In this document: in pieces, positions 40,237-47,576 of the stretch
Position numbering within the stretch: the stretch's first letter is position 1
Layout of the letters: each line of letters starts with the position of its first letter
NCBI GenBank assembly: GCA_023417775.1
Contig: JAEZEJ010000052.1
Location: 1 to 56,195, forward strand
Direction of reading: 5' to 3'
DNA: 56,195 bases
From: Actinomycetes bacterium
GTDB lineage: Bacteria > Actinomycetota > Actinomycetes > Propionibacteriales > Nocardioidaceae
Position numbers and translations under genes: made by a program
Notes under the pieces: generated by a model
What the model saw: only the letters and a program-made list of their open reading frames with translations
Database searches by the model: none
What the model was told of the DNA's origin: nothing

Positions 40237-41673
40237 TCACCAGGGTGAGGGGCGGTAATCCTTGAGGAAGACGCCGTAGAGGTCTTCGCCCGCCTCTCCT
40301 CGGACGATCGGGTCGTAGACCCGCGCCGCCCCGTCGACCAGATCGAGCGGGGCCTTGAAGCCCTCCTCGGCGAGCCGGACCTTGGTCACGTGCGGTCGCT
40401 CGTCGGTGATCCAGCCGGTGTCGACGGCGGTCATGAGGATGCCCTCGCTCTCGAACATCTCCCCCGCACTCGTGCGCGTCAGCATGTTCAGTGCCGCCTT
40501 GGCCATATTCGTGTGCGGATGACCGGGTCCCTTGTACGCGCGGGCGAACTGTCCCTCCATCGCCGACACGTTGACCACATAGGCCCGTCGCGCTCCCGCC
40601 TCCACCGCGGCCGCCATCGCGGGCCGCAGCCGGCTGGCGAGGATGAACGGCGCGACGCTGTTGCACAGTTGCACCTCCAGCAGCTCGAGGGCATCGACCT
40701 CTCCGACGTGCTGCACCCAGCTATTCGTGTCCACCACATCGGGCACCAGTCCCCCGGCATCGATGCGCTCGAGATCGGCCGATCCGGCCGTCAGCGCCAT
40801 CGCCGTCAGCGCATCGGCGGTGTCCGCGTCGCCGGCCAGCATGGGATGCGAGGCCACCGATCCGACGAGTGAGGCCGGATGCGCATCGCTCGTGTGACCG
40901 AAGGTGATCAGCTCGGGCATCGGACCGGCGGACAGCTCGGTCGTCTCGGCATCCGCCAGCTGCTGGTATGCCCCGGGCGAGCGCTTGACCGTCTGCGCCG
41001 CGTTGTTGATCAGGATGTCCAGAGGCCCGGCGGCCGCCACATCGTCGGCGAGACCGATGACTTGAGCAGGATCGCGCAGGTCGATGCCGACGATCTTCAG
41101 CCGATCGATCCACTGGTCGCTGTCGGGCAGCTGACGGAAGCGACGCACCGCGTCGCGCGGGAACCGGGTGGTGATGGTCGTGTGGGCACCGTCGCGCAGC
41201 AGCCGCAGCGCGATGTACATCCCGATCTTCGCCCGACCACCCGTCAGCAGCGCGCGTCTACCCGACAGGTCGGTGCGGGCATCCCGCTTGGCGTGGCTCA
41301 TCGCCGCGCACTCGGGGCACAGCTGGTGGTAGAAGGCATCCACCACCGTGTAGTCGGTCTTGCAGATATAGCAGGCGCGGGCCACCGCCAGCGTCCCGGC
41401 CGTGGCCCCCTTGGCCTGTGAGACGAGCGGCAGACCGGCGGTCTCGTCGTCGATCCGTCGAGCGGAGCCGGTGGCCGTCGCCTCGACGATCGCGCGATCG
41501 GCGGCCGCGACCTCAGCACGCTTGGCCTTGCGCCGCTGCTTCTTGACGTCCTTGTAGAACTTGCCGCACGCACGGCGCAGCGCGACGTAGGCGTCGTCCT
41601 CCTCGCCGAGGAACTGTGCCTCACCGAGCACCTTCAGCGCCACGGCGAGTTCATCAGGATCGATCGTTGACAC
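40237..41673 (-). CDS. Zinc-ribbon / short-chain dehydrogenase fusion protein
   Basis: 478 aa. Residues about 1-90 are a basic, helical region. Next comes a four-Cys zinc ribbon (CYIC near 97 and CPEC near 115), then an SDR-like Rossmann domain from about 135. Its cofactor loop reads LLTGGRAKIGMYIAL (Lys in place of a Gly), then LDILINNAAQ near 217 (NNA motif) and VVNVSAMEG near 370 (catalytic Ser). The position of the catalytic Tyr in YxxxK is Thr in TNMAKAAL. The function is unknown; loss of Tyr argues against ordinary dehydrogenase chemistry. A hairpin follows the gene. Confidence 0.82.
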   Translation of the reverse strand: MSTIDPDELAVALKVLGEAQFLGEEDDAYVALRRACGKFYKDVKKQRRKAKRAEVAAADRAIVEATATGSARRIDDETAGLPLVSQAKGATAGTLAVARACYICKTDYTVVDAFYHQLCPECAAMSHAKRDARTDLSGRRALLTGGRAKIGMYIALRLLRDGAHTTITTRFPRDAVRRFRQLPDSDQWIDRLKIVGIDLRDPAQVIGLADDVAAAGPLDILINNAAQTVKRSPGAYQQLADAETTELSAGPMPELITFGHTSDAHPASLVGSVASHPMLAGDADTADALTAMALTAGSADLERIDAGGLVPDVVDTNSWVQHVGEVDALELLEVQLCNSVAPFILASRLRPAMAAAVEAGARRAYVVNVSAMEGQFARAYKGPGHPHTNMAKAALNMLTRTSAGEMFESEGILMTAVDTGWITDERPHVTKVRLAEEGFKAPLDLVDGAARVYDPIVRGEAGEDLYGVFLKDYRPSPW

Positions 41674-41713
41674 CGCGCGATCCTACCGGGCACCGCGCGA
41701 CGGGCTCAGCGCG

Positions 41714-42163
41714 CTAGGTCGTCGACCTCGACGCATAGGCGGTGAGGCTCAGCTCGGGATCGGTCTCGACCCGCCAGAAGCCCTCGATTTCCCACATCGC
41801 GTACTGCGCCGGCTTGGTGATCCGGTCGGTGGTCACCGATGACGGCGAGACCACCTCGACCGCGAGAAGCACGTCCGTCGGGGTCAACCAGGGGCCAGCT
41901 GGACGGACATCACGGCGAACGACCGCCACATCGGGTCGACGATAGTTGCTCGCGCTGAACTGGATACCGAACTCGGCACCGGCGAGGTAGCCATCGCCGA
42001 GCGACCGTTGCAGTACGTTCGCCACCAGGGTGGCGATCCGCGCATAACCCCAGAGGGCCGGAGGGTTCACCTCCAGCCGTCCGTCGACCAGTTCGAGCTT
42101 GCCCTCGTAGTCGGGCATCTCCTCGACCGTGTAGCGCCGCGAGAACTCTCCGAGCACCGACAT
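41714..42163 (-). CDS. Uma2 family (DUF820) putative restriction-like endonuclease
   Basis: 149 aa of the PD-(D/E)xK-like Uma2 fold. It has YEGKLELVDGRLEVNPPA near residue 18, RRPDVAVVRRD near 80 (PD motif), LLAVEVVSPSS near 102 (E-x-V), and KPAQYAMWEIEGFWRVE near 118. Uma2 proteins are common in actinobacteria and cyanobacteria but their role is not settled. The ATG at 42163 has AGGAGGTG upstream. The flanking genes are not defence genes. Confidence 0.88.
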   Translation of the reverse strand: MSVLGEFSRRYTVEEMPDYEGKLELVDGRLEVNPPALWGYARIATLVANVLQRSLGDGYLAGAEFGIQFSASNYRRPDVAVVRRDVRPAGPWLTPTDVLLAVEVVSPSSVTTDRITKPAQYAMWEIEGFWRVETDPELSLTAYASRSTT

Positions 42164-42187
42164 GACGCACCTCCTGGAGCCGCTATT

Positions 42188-42222
42188 CCACGCGACCGCC
42201 GCATGGGCGGATGGTCGCGTGG
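42188..42222. terminator. Hairpin downstream of the MFS gene
   Basis: CCACGCGACC (42188-42197) and its exact complement (42213-42222) form a 10-bp stem, with inner GCCGC/GCGG pairing. It lies after the MFS stop and before the Uma2 gene. Confidence 0.65.
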
Positions 42223-42284
42223 TCACGGCACCAGGTCGAACGGTCATCCACAACGCCCAGGCCGATAGGGGCACCACGGGACGT

Positions 42285-43436
42285 TCAGCGGCGACGCCAG
42301 AGGCCGACCACGACCATCATCATCGCGATGACGACCGCCTCCGCGATCCACGCCTGCTGGAATCCCCCATGGTCGACCGCGAAGCCCGCGGCGGGCGGAC
42401 CAAGCATGAACCCCAGGAACAGGCCGAGCGACACCCAGCCGGTGCTGCGTCCGACCGAAGCGGTGGGAACCGTGCGCACGACCGCGAGCATGATGATCGC
42501 GTTAGCCGCCAGTGCACTGAAGCTGAACATGGCCGCGCCGGTCCACACCAGCCATTCTCCGTAACGCGCGGCCAGCAGGAACGCCATCACCGCGACGAAT
42601 GCCACGACGGCGAGCCCTCCGAGCAGTCGCCGAAGGTCGGCGACACGACCGGCGAAGCCGCCCCACAAGAACCGTGCGAGGACACCGAATCCACCGAGCA
42701 TCGCGGTGACCAGTCCGGCGCGCGTGACGGACGCCGCCAGCTCCTGATGCGTATACAGGGGCAGGTAGACATTCGTGGCCTGGACCACCATGCCGAGCAG
42801 GAAGGCGTACCCCGTGAGCCACCACACCACCGGGTTGACGGGACTCCGTCGCGACCGGCCGCCGCGCACCGAGCCCGGGATCGATCGTGGCACCAGGCTC
42901 GGTGTCGCCGCGATGCCGATCAGCACGATGAGTCCGCCCGTGAGGATCGCATTCCTCCAGCCGACGACGACGGCCACCGATGGCAGCACCAAACCAGCGA
43001 AGAGCTGGGCGCCCTGGACGCCCGACTGCTTGAGACCCAGCGCGAAGCCCTGTCCTCCTGCCGGGATCGTCCCCGCGACCAGACGATTGGTCACCGGATT
43101 GGACAGCGCCTGGACCGCCCCGGAGATCGAGAGCGCGACCACCAGCCATCCGTAGCTGCCCGCCATGCCTCCGATCACCACGGCGACGAGGGCGAGGGCG
43201 AAGACCCCCAGCAGCACGGCGCGCTCGGGGAGGACATCGGAGACGAGCCCGGCGGAGACCGTGCACACGCTCGCGGCGCCGAAGGTGAAGAGCCAGAGCG
43301 AGCCGAACTGCGTCGCCGTCAGGCCGAGCGACGTCACCACCAGGGGACCGAGTGCGCTGATCGAATAGTGCAGCAACGGCCCCGCCGCCATCGCGAGAGC
43401 GAGATATCCGCTCAACACCCCGCGCCGTCGATCCAC
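42285..43436 (-). CDS. MFS transporter
   Basis: 383 aa with about 12 hydrophobic helices, normal for the family. Motif A-like segments are GLVSDVLPERAVLLG near residue 64 and GGFAGRVADLRRLLG near 255. VQALSNPVTNRLVAG near 110 and GFALGLKQSGVQGAQ near 130 resemble NNP/CynX-like or aromatic-acid transporters. The substrate is unknown. It lies just downstream of the molybdenum hydroxylase operon, separated by a strong terminator, so a link is only possible. Confidence 0.85.
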   Translation of the reverse strand: MDRRRGVLSGYLALAMAAGPLLHYSISALGPLVVTSLGLTATQFGSLWLFTFGAASVCTVSAGLVSDVLPERAVLLGVFALALVAVVIGGMAGSYGWLVVALSISGAVQALSNPVTNRLVAGTIPAGGQGFALGLKQSGVQGAQLFAGLVLPSVAVVVGWRNAILTGGLIVLIGIAATPSLVPRSIPGSVRGGRSRRSPVNPVVWWLTGYAFLLGMVVQATNVYLPLYTHQELAASVTRAGLVTAMLGGFGVLARFLWGGFAGRVADLRRLLGGLAVVAFVAVMAFLLAARYGEWLVWTGAAMFSFSALAANAIIMLAVVRTVPTASVGRSTGWVSLGLFLGFMLGPPAAGFAVDHGGFQQAWIAEAVVIAMMMVVVGLWRRR

Positions 43437-43468
43437 TTAGGCTCGACCCTCCTCATCGCTGAACGCGC

Positions 43469-43505
43469 CGCGTCCGGCGAGGAGCTCAACCCCTCGCCGG
43501 ACGCG
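43469..43505 (-). terminator. Terminator of the molybdenum hydroxylase operon
   Basis: CGCGTCCGGCGAGG (43469-43482) and its exact complement (43492-43505) form a 14-bp stem with a 9-nt loop, about 18 nt after the stop of the substrate-binding-protein gene. Confidence 0.8.
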
Positions 43506-43522
43506 ACCGCACAGCGCCTCGC

Positions 43523-44536
43523 TCACTCCAGACCGTCGAAGATGACCGACTCCGGTGGTTGCTCGCTCAGATAACCGGTCTGAATGCCGGCCTCGAACAC
43601 GGCACGGATCCCGTCCGCCACCTCGCTCGCCGGCAGCACCCGCAGTCGTAACCGTTCATCGTTGTTCTCGATCAGCTCCTGGATGACCTCAGCGTCACCG
43701 CCGGGGATCGTCGTGGCGATCAACTCGCCGGCTTCGGCGGGATTCTCCAGCACCCAGTCGGCCGCCGCCTTGTAGGTGTCGTAGAGAGCCTGCACCTCGT
43801 CGGGGTGCTCCTCGGCCCATGACGTCTGGGCCGCGACGCCCAGGTACGGGATGTCGGCGGTGCCGAACTCGGAGTTCCAGGCATCGTAGTCGAGGTCGAT
43901 CGTGCGGATATCGGACACCGAGGCCAGGAGTGAGGAATACGCCGGCTCCCACAGCTGCGTGGCGTCGGTGCGTCCCGTCTGGGCCATCGTCGACAATCCC
44001 GCCGTAGTCTGGTTCTGCGTCTCGACCTGGTTGAGATCGAGGCCGACGTCCTGCGCGAACCACTCGAACATCGCGTAGTTCGTCGTGCCGGTGGCCGCGG
44101 CGAGCGTGTGTCCCGCGAGGTCGGGCAGCGTTTCGATGCCGTCCTGCGAGGTCACCACCGTCCCGTAGAAGTCGAAGAGGTTGAACAGGTACGTCACTTC
44201 GGAGTCCCGCTCGGTGCGCAGTGCCTCCGACAGCAGGGCCGCGCTGCCGCCCACGTCGTAGTGTCCGGCGCCGAACTCCGAGTTGTAGTTGTCCGGTGTC
44301 GCGTAGGTGAACTGCAGGTCGAGGCCGTGATCGGCGTCCAGGTCGCGGTCCTCGATGACAGCGGGCAGGAAGGCGCCCAGGGATGGTGCTTGGAAGGCGA
44401 CGATCTTGACGGTGGTGTTGTCGCCGGCGTCGTCCGAGCCACAGGCCGTGAGGCCGGTGAGGGCGACGAGCGCCGAGGCGCCGACCGCGGAGACGCGGCG
44501 CAGCGCGCGCCTCCGCGGTGCTGAGTTCCAGGACAT
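43523..44536 (-). CDS. ABC transporter substrate-binding lipoprotein (NMT1/SsuA-like)
   Basis: 337 aa. A twin-basic start (PRRRALRRVS) leads to a lipobox (LVALTGLTACG). The mature part has VKIVAFQAPSLGAFLPAVIE near residue 42, YDVGGSAALLSEAL near 90, and GHTLAAATGTTNYAMFEW near 140. This is typical of the nitrate/sulfonate/taurine/phthalate/thiamine-precursor binding family. It is the last gene of the operon, 58 nt after coxG with its own ribosome binding site. The ligand is unknown; it pairs with the permease and ATPase at the other end of the operon. Confidence 0.88.
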   Translation of the reverse strand: MSWNSAPRRRALRRVSAVGASALVALTGLTACGSDDAGDNTTVKIVAFQAPSLGAFLPAVIEDRDLDADHGLDLQFTYATPDNYNSEFGAGHYDVGGSAALLSEALRTERDSEVTYLFNLFDFYGTVVTSQDGIETLPDLAGHTLAAATGTTNYAMFEWFAQDVGLDLNQVETQNQTTAGLSTMAQTGRTDATQLWEPAYSSLLASVSDIRTIDLDYDAWNSEFGTADIPYLGVAAQTSWAEEHPDEVQALYDTYKAAADWVLENPAEAGELIATTIPGGDAEVIQELIENNDERLRLRVLPASEVADGIRAVFEAGIQTGYLSEQPPESVIFDGLE

Positions 44537-44594
44537 GCTGCTCTCGTTTCTCTCGATGGGATCAACTTCAGACGCGGGGAAGACGACGGTGGGG

Positions 44595-45335
44595 CTAGGA
44601 CAGGAAGGACGCCCGTTGACCGTCGGGATACGGCAACACATAGGTCACAGGAATCCGCCCCGGTCCCGCGGCGCCTCGCTGTCGGCGCCCGAGCGCCATC
44701 CCGATGAGGCCGGCGATCGCCGCGGCGGCGATGGTCGGCAGACCCTTGCGCAGCATCGGGAGGATGATCGTGCGCACCACGTCGAGATCCCCGCCGGGGA
44801 GCTCGGACGCCGACGCGCCGGCCCCGGTGCGCTCGGAGGAGCCCGTTGCCGTGCCCTCGGCCGCGGGCGCACTGCCGGGATCGCCGTCGGCACCGCGGAT
44901 CATCGCTTCGAGTCGACGGACGAACTCGTCGACCATCGTATTGCTGACCTCGGCGAGCAGGCTGCGTCCGAACTGGGCAGCGCGACCGGAGACATTCAGC
45001 TCGGTCGCGACGGCGACGAGCGTGCCCCCCTCGGCGGGACTGAGCTCGGCCGTGATCAGCGCGTTCGCCGAGCCATTGCCCTTCTGTTCGTGTCCACGGG
45101 CATCGATCACGGCACGGTGTGCGACATCGTCGCGCTCGCGGAAGCTGGCGGTGCCCCGGTACTTGGCGCTGACCGGACCGATGCGGGTCGAGAGGCCACC
45201 GCGGTACTCACCGTCGACGACCTCGTCGAGGGCCGCGCCCGGCAGGCAGGTGGCGACCCTCGGCAGGTCGGTCAGCAGTTCCCAGGTCTGCTCGACGGGC
45301 AGGTCGACATGGAATTGATGCTTCAGCTCGATCAT
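44595..45335 (-). CDS. CoxG-like SRPBCC membrane-anchor protein
   Basis: 246 aa. The N-terminal SRPBCC domain (residues 1-145) has FHVDLPVEQTWELLTDLPRV and CLPGAAL, as in CoxG of carbon-monoxide-dehydrogenase clusters. A Gly/Ala/Ser-rich linker leads to a C-terminal hydrophobic helix (LPTIAAAAIAGLIGMALG). CoxG proteins tether or connect the Mo enzyme to the membrane quinone pool, which is likely here. It overlaps the preceding gene by 4 nt. Confidence 0.87.
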   Translation of the reverse strand: MIELKHQFHVDLPVEQTWELLTDLPRVATCLPGAALDEVVDGEYRGGLSTRIGPVSAKYRGTASFRERDDVAHRAVIDARGHEQKGNGSANALITAELSPAEGGTLVAVATELNVSGRAAQFGRSLLAEVSNTMVDEFVRRLEAMIRGADGDPGSAPAAEGTATGSSERTGAGASASELPGGDLDVVRTIILPMLRKGLPTIAAAAIAGLIGMALGRRQRGAAGPGRIPVTYVLPYPDGQRASFLS

Positions 45336-45673
45336 GCGTGCTCTTTCTGCGTCTCGGTGGCGGGCCAGTAGGAGACCGGATCCAGCACCCGGCTGGTCAT
45401 CTGCGCCACGATCGGACCATCGGCCTCCGACGCGGCCTTGGCCCGCTTCCAGTCCGGGTCGCTCTGGAAGTCGCTCCAGGCCTGCTGTTTGGCGTCGGCA
45501 TCGTCGAACCGCAGCAGATAGAGGATGCGTGCCGGGTCCTCGCTGTCCTGCCAGAAGCCGACCACGTCGAGACCATGGCGCTCGAACAGCGGCAGCGTGT
45601 CCTCGGCGAACCGGTCGTGTACCTTCTGCGTCGTTCCCTCATGGGCGACGTACTCGCGTAGTTCGTAGATCAT
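45332..45673 (-). CDS. NIPSNAP family protein
   Basis: 113 aa ferredoxin-like alpha-beta barrel. It starts MIYELREYVAHEGTTQKVHD, has LFERHGLDVVGFWQD near residue 29, and FQSDPDWKRAKAASEADG near 70. These are diagnostic of NIPSNAP proteins. Bacterial members sit in many catabolic clusters, sometimes as small binding or isomerase-like proteins; no activity can be assigned. It overlaps coxM and coxG by 4 nt each. Confidence 0.87.
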   Translation of the reverse strand: MIYELREYVAHEGTTQKVHDRFAEDTLPLFERHGLDVVGFWQDSEDPARILYLLRFDDADAKQQAWSDFQSDPDWKRAKAASEADGPIVAQMTSRVLDPVSYWPATETQKEHA

Positions 45674-46572
45674 GAAGCTCTCCGTCCCTCGTCAGGTGTT
45701 CCTAGGCCGGCCGCGCGTTCAGCGGCCTTCATCACAGCTCGTTCGAGCAGCGTCCCCGCCACGTCGCGTCGGTAGTCGGCGGTCGCATGGAGGTCGGCAG
45801 TCGGGGTCACCGCCTCGCGGGTCGCCGATGCGGCCTCCTTCAGCAGCGCCGCGGTAGGGGCCTGTCCGACGAGCACCTCCTCGGCCTCCGTCGCACGATG
45901 CGGTGTGCCGGCGACCCCCGTGAGGCATGCGCGCACCTCCCGGACCGTGCCGTCCTCGTGGAGGCTGACCTGGGCGCCGGCTCCCACCAGCGCGAAGTCG
46001 CCCCGTCGCCGTCCGATCTCTTCGAAGGCGCCGCCCGTCGCCGGACCCGCCGGCGCGATCTCGACCTCCACCAGCAGCTCATCGGGCTGCAGCGTCGTGA
46101 CGAGATTCGCGACGAAGAAGTCCTCCGCCTCGATACGGCGGATGCCCCCGGGGCCGAGCACCACCAGCACGGCATCGAGTGCCCTGGCCACCGCCGGCAG
46201 CTCGGCGGCCGGGTCGGCATGGGCGATGCTGCCGCCGATCGTGCCGCGCGCCCGGATCGCCTGGTGGGCGATGTGCGGAATGGCGGCCGCCATCAGAGGA
46301 GCAGAGGCGGCGACGGCGGACGAACGCCCGGCCTGTGCGTGGGTCACCATGGCGCCGATGGAGAGCCGATCGCCCGTGCGCCGCAATGTCGAGAGTGAGG
46401 CGATGCGGCTGAGGTCGATCAGATGCTCGGGACGGGCCAGCCGGAAGTTCAGCAGCGGTACCAGGCTCTGGCCCCCCGCGAGCACTTTGCCGTCATCGCC
46501 GTGGGCGGCGAGCAATGCCACCGCCTCGTTCAACGTCTCGGGCCGGTGCAGCTCGAAGTCGACCGGCTTCAC
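45670..46572 (-). CDS. Molybdenum hydroxylase FAD subunit (CoxM-like)
   Basis: Medium subunit that passes electrons from the 2Fe-2S clusters to FAD and on to an acceptor. 300 aa with FELHRPETLNEAVALLAAHG near residue 6, VLAGGQSLVPLLNFRLARP near 30 (FAD-binding AGGxS), and RARGTIGGSIAHADPAAELP near 107 (second FAD motif TIGGS). The GTG at 46572 overlaps the amidohydrolase stop (GTGA). The order L - amidohydrolase - M is unusual, since S, M and L normally adjoin. Confidence 0.94.
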   Translation of the reverse strand: MKPVDFELHRPETLNEAVALLAAHGDDGKVLAGGQSLVPLLNFRLARPEHLIDLSRIASLSTLRRTGDRLSIGAMVTHAQAGRSSAVAASAPLMAAAIPHIAHQAIRARGTIGGSIAHADPAAELPAVARALDAVLVVLGPGGIRRIEAEDFFVANLVTTLQPDELLVEVEIAPAGPATGGAFEEIGRRRGDFALVGAGAQVSLHEDGTVREVRACLTGVAGTPHRATEAEEVLVGQAPTAALLKEAASATREAVTPTADLHATADYRRDVAGTLLERAVMKAAERAAGLGTPDEGRRAS

Positions 46573-47576
46573 GACCGCTCGCCCCACACCAGCCGGCGTG
46601 CATTGCCCCCGTCGATGAGCGCCTTCTGGACGGCCGAGAACCGTGCCTCCTCGACGACCGAGCGCGGGGTCAGGTCGCCGATCGGGAAGGGGTAGTCCGA
46701 TCCGAGCAGCACCCGCTCGGCCCCGACCTTGTCGACCAGGAATCGCAAGGCCGGAGCATCGAAGATGACGCTGTCGAAGTACAGCTGCTGGAAGGACTCC
46801 AGCGGGTCCTCCGTGGTGTCGGGATTCATCGCGTGGTTGCGCATGAGCCGGCCGAGCACATAGGGCAGTGCCGCACCCGCGTGGGCCACCAGCAGCTTGG
46901 CGCGGCGGTAGCGCGAGGGGATGCCCCGATAGAGCAGCCGGGCGAGACTGACGGTGGTGTCCTCCAACCGGGCGAGACCGTTGACCAGGCCGAAGTCGTG
47001 GTAGCGCTCGCTCGCCCCGCCGAAGCCGGGGTGCAGGAACACGAGCGCCTCGGTCTCGTCGGCGGCCTCCCAGAAGGGGGTGAGAGATGGATCGTCCAGA
47101 TCCGTCGATCCCACCCTCGTGGCGATCATCACGCCCGGGAGACCGTCGGCGCGCTGCTGCCGCAGGGCCTCGGCGGCACGCTGCGGGTCTTGCAGAGGCA
47201 CCGTGCCGAGGGCCAGCTGGCGGGGGTCGTCCTCGATGGCGTCGACGATCGCCCGCGTCAGCGTCGCGGCCCACTCGGCACCCTCGTCGCCCGGGAGCTG
47301 ATAGCCGAAGATGTCCAGCCAGCCGCCGACGAGTTGCAGATCGATGCCGTTCTCGTCCAGCCACCGTGCCCGCCGCCCCTGATCGGTCAGACCGGGCGAG
47401 ACCGGTCGGGTCGGGTCGCCGCCGGCGAAGGCGACACGGTAGGTCTCCTCGTGCGCGGTGACCTCGACATTCGGGAAGCTCAGCTCTCCACCGTGCAGAC
47501 GCTCCAAGAGGCGCCGGGGCGCCAGATGCGCATGCGTGTCGATGACGGTGGTCTCCTGGGGAGGTGGGGTGTTCAC
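46569..47576 (-). CDS. Amidohydrolase-2 family metal-dependent hydrolase or decarboxylase
   Basis: 335 aa TIM barrel. Metal ligands are visible in VIDTHAHLAP near residue 12, LVFLHPGFGG near 180, and LLVAHAGAALPYV near 232, and GSDYPFPIG near 292 holds the catalytic Asp. This is the ACMSD/gamma-resorcylate decarboxylase/4-oxalomesaconate hydratase group. A ring or side-chain decarboxylase or hydrolase acting with the Mo hydroxylase is plausible. The GTG start overlaps the coxL stop by 4 nt. Confidence 0.88.
   Translation of the reverse strand: MNTPPPQETTVIDTHAHLAPRRLLERLHGGELSFPNVEVTAHEETYRVAFAGGDPTRPVSPGLTDQGRRARWLDENGIDLQLVGGWLDIFGYQLPGDEGAEWAATLTRAIVDAIEDDPRQLALGTVPLQDPQRAAEALRQQRADGLPGVMIATRVGSTDLDDPSLTPFWEAADETEALVFLHPGFGGASERYHDFGLVNGLARLEDTTVSLARLLYRGIPSRYRRAKLLVAHAGAALPYVLGRLMRNHAMNPDTTEDPLESFQQLYFDSVIFDAPALRFLVDKVGAERVLLGSDYPFPIGDLTPRSVVEEARFSAVQKALIDGGNARRLVWGERS

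Noticed and set aside
41714..43436. Defence island suggested by the Uma2 endonuclease
   Set aside because: No restriction, toxin or phage genes nearby; Uma2 genes are common without such context.
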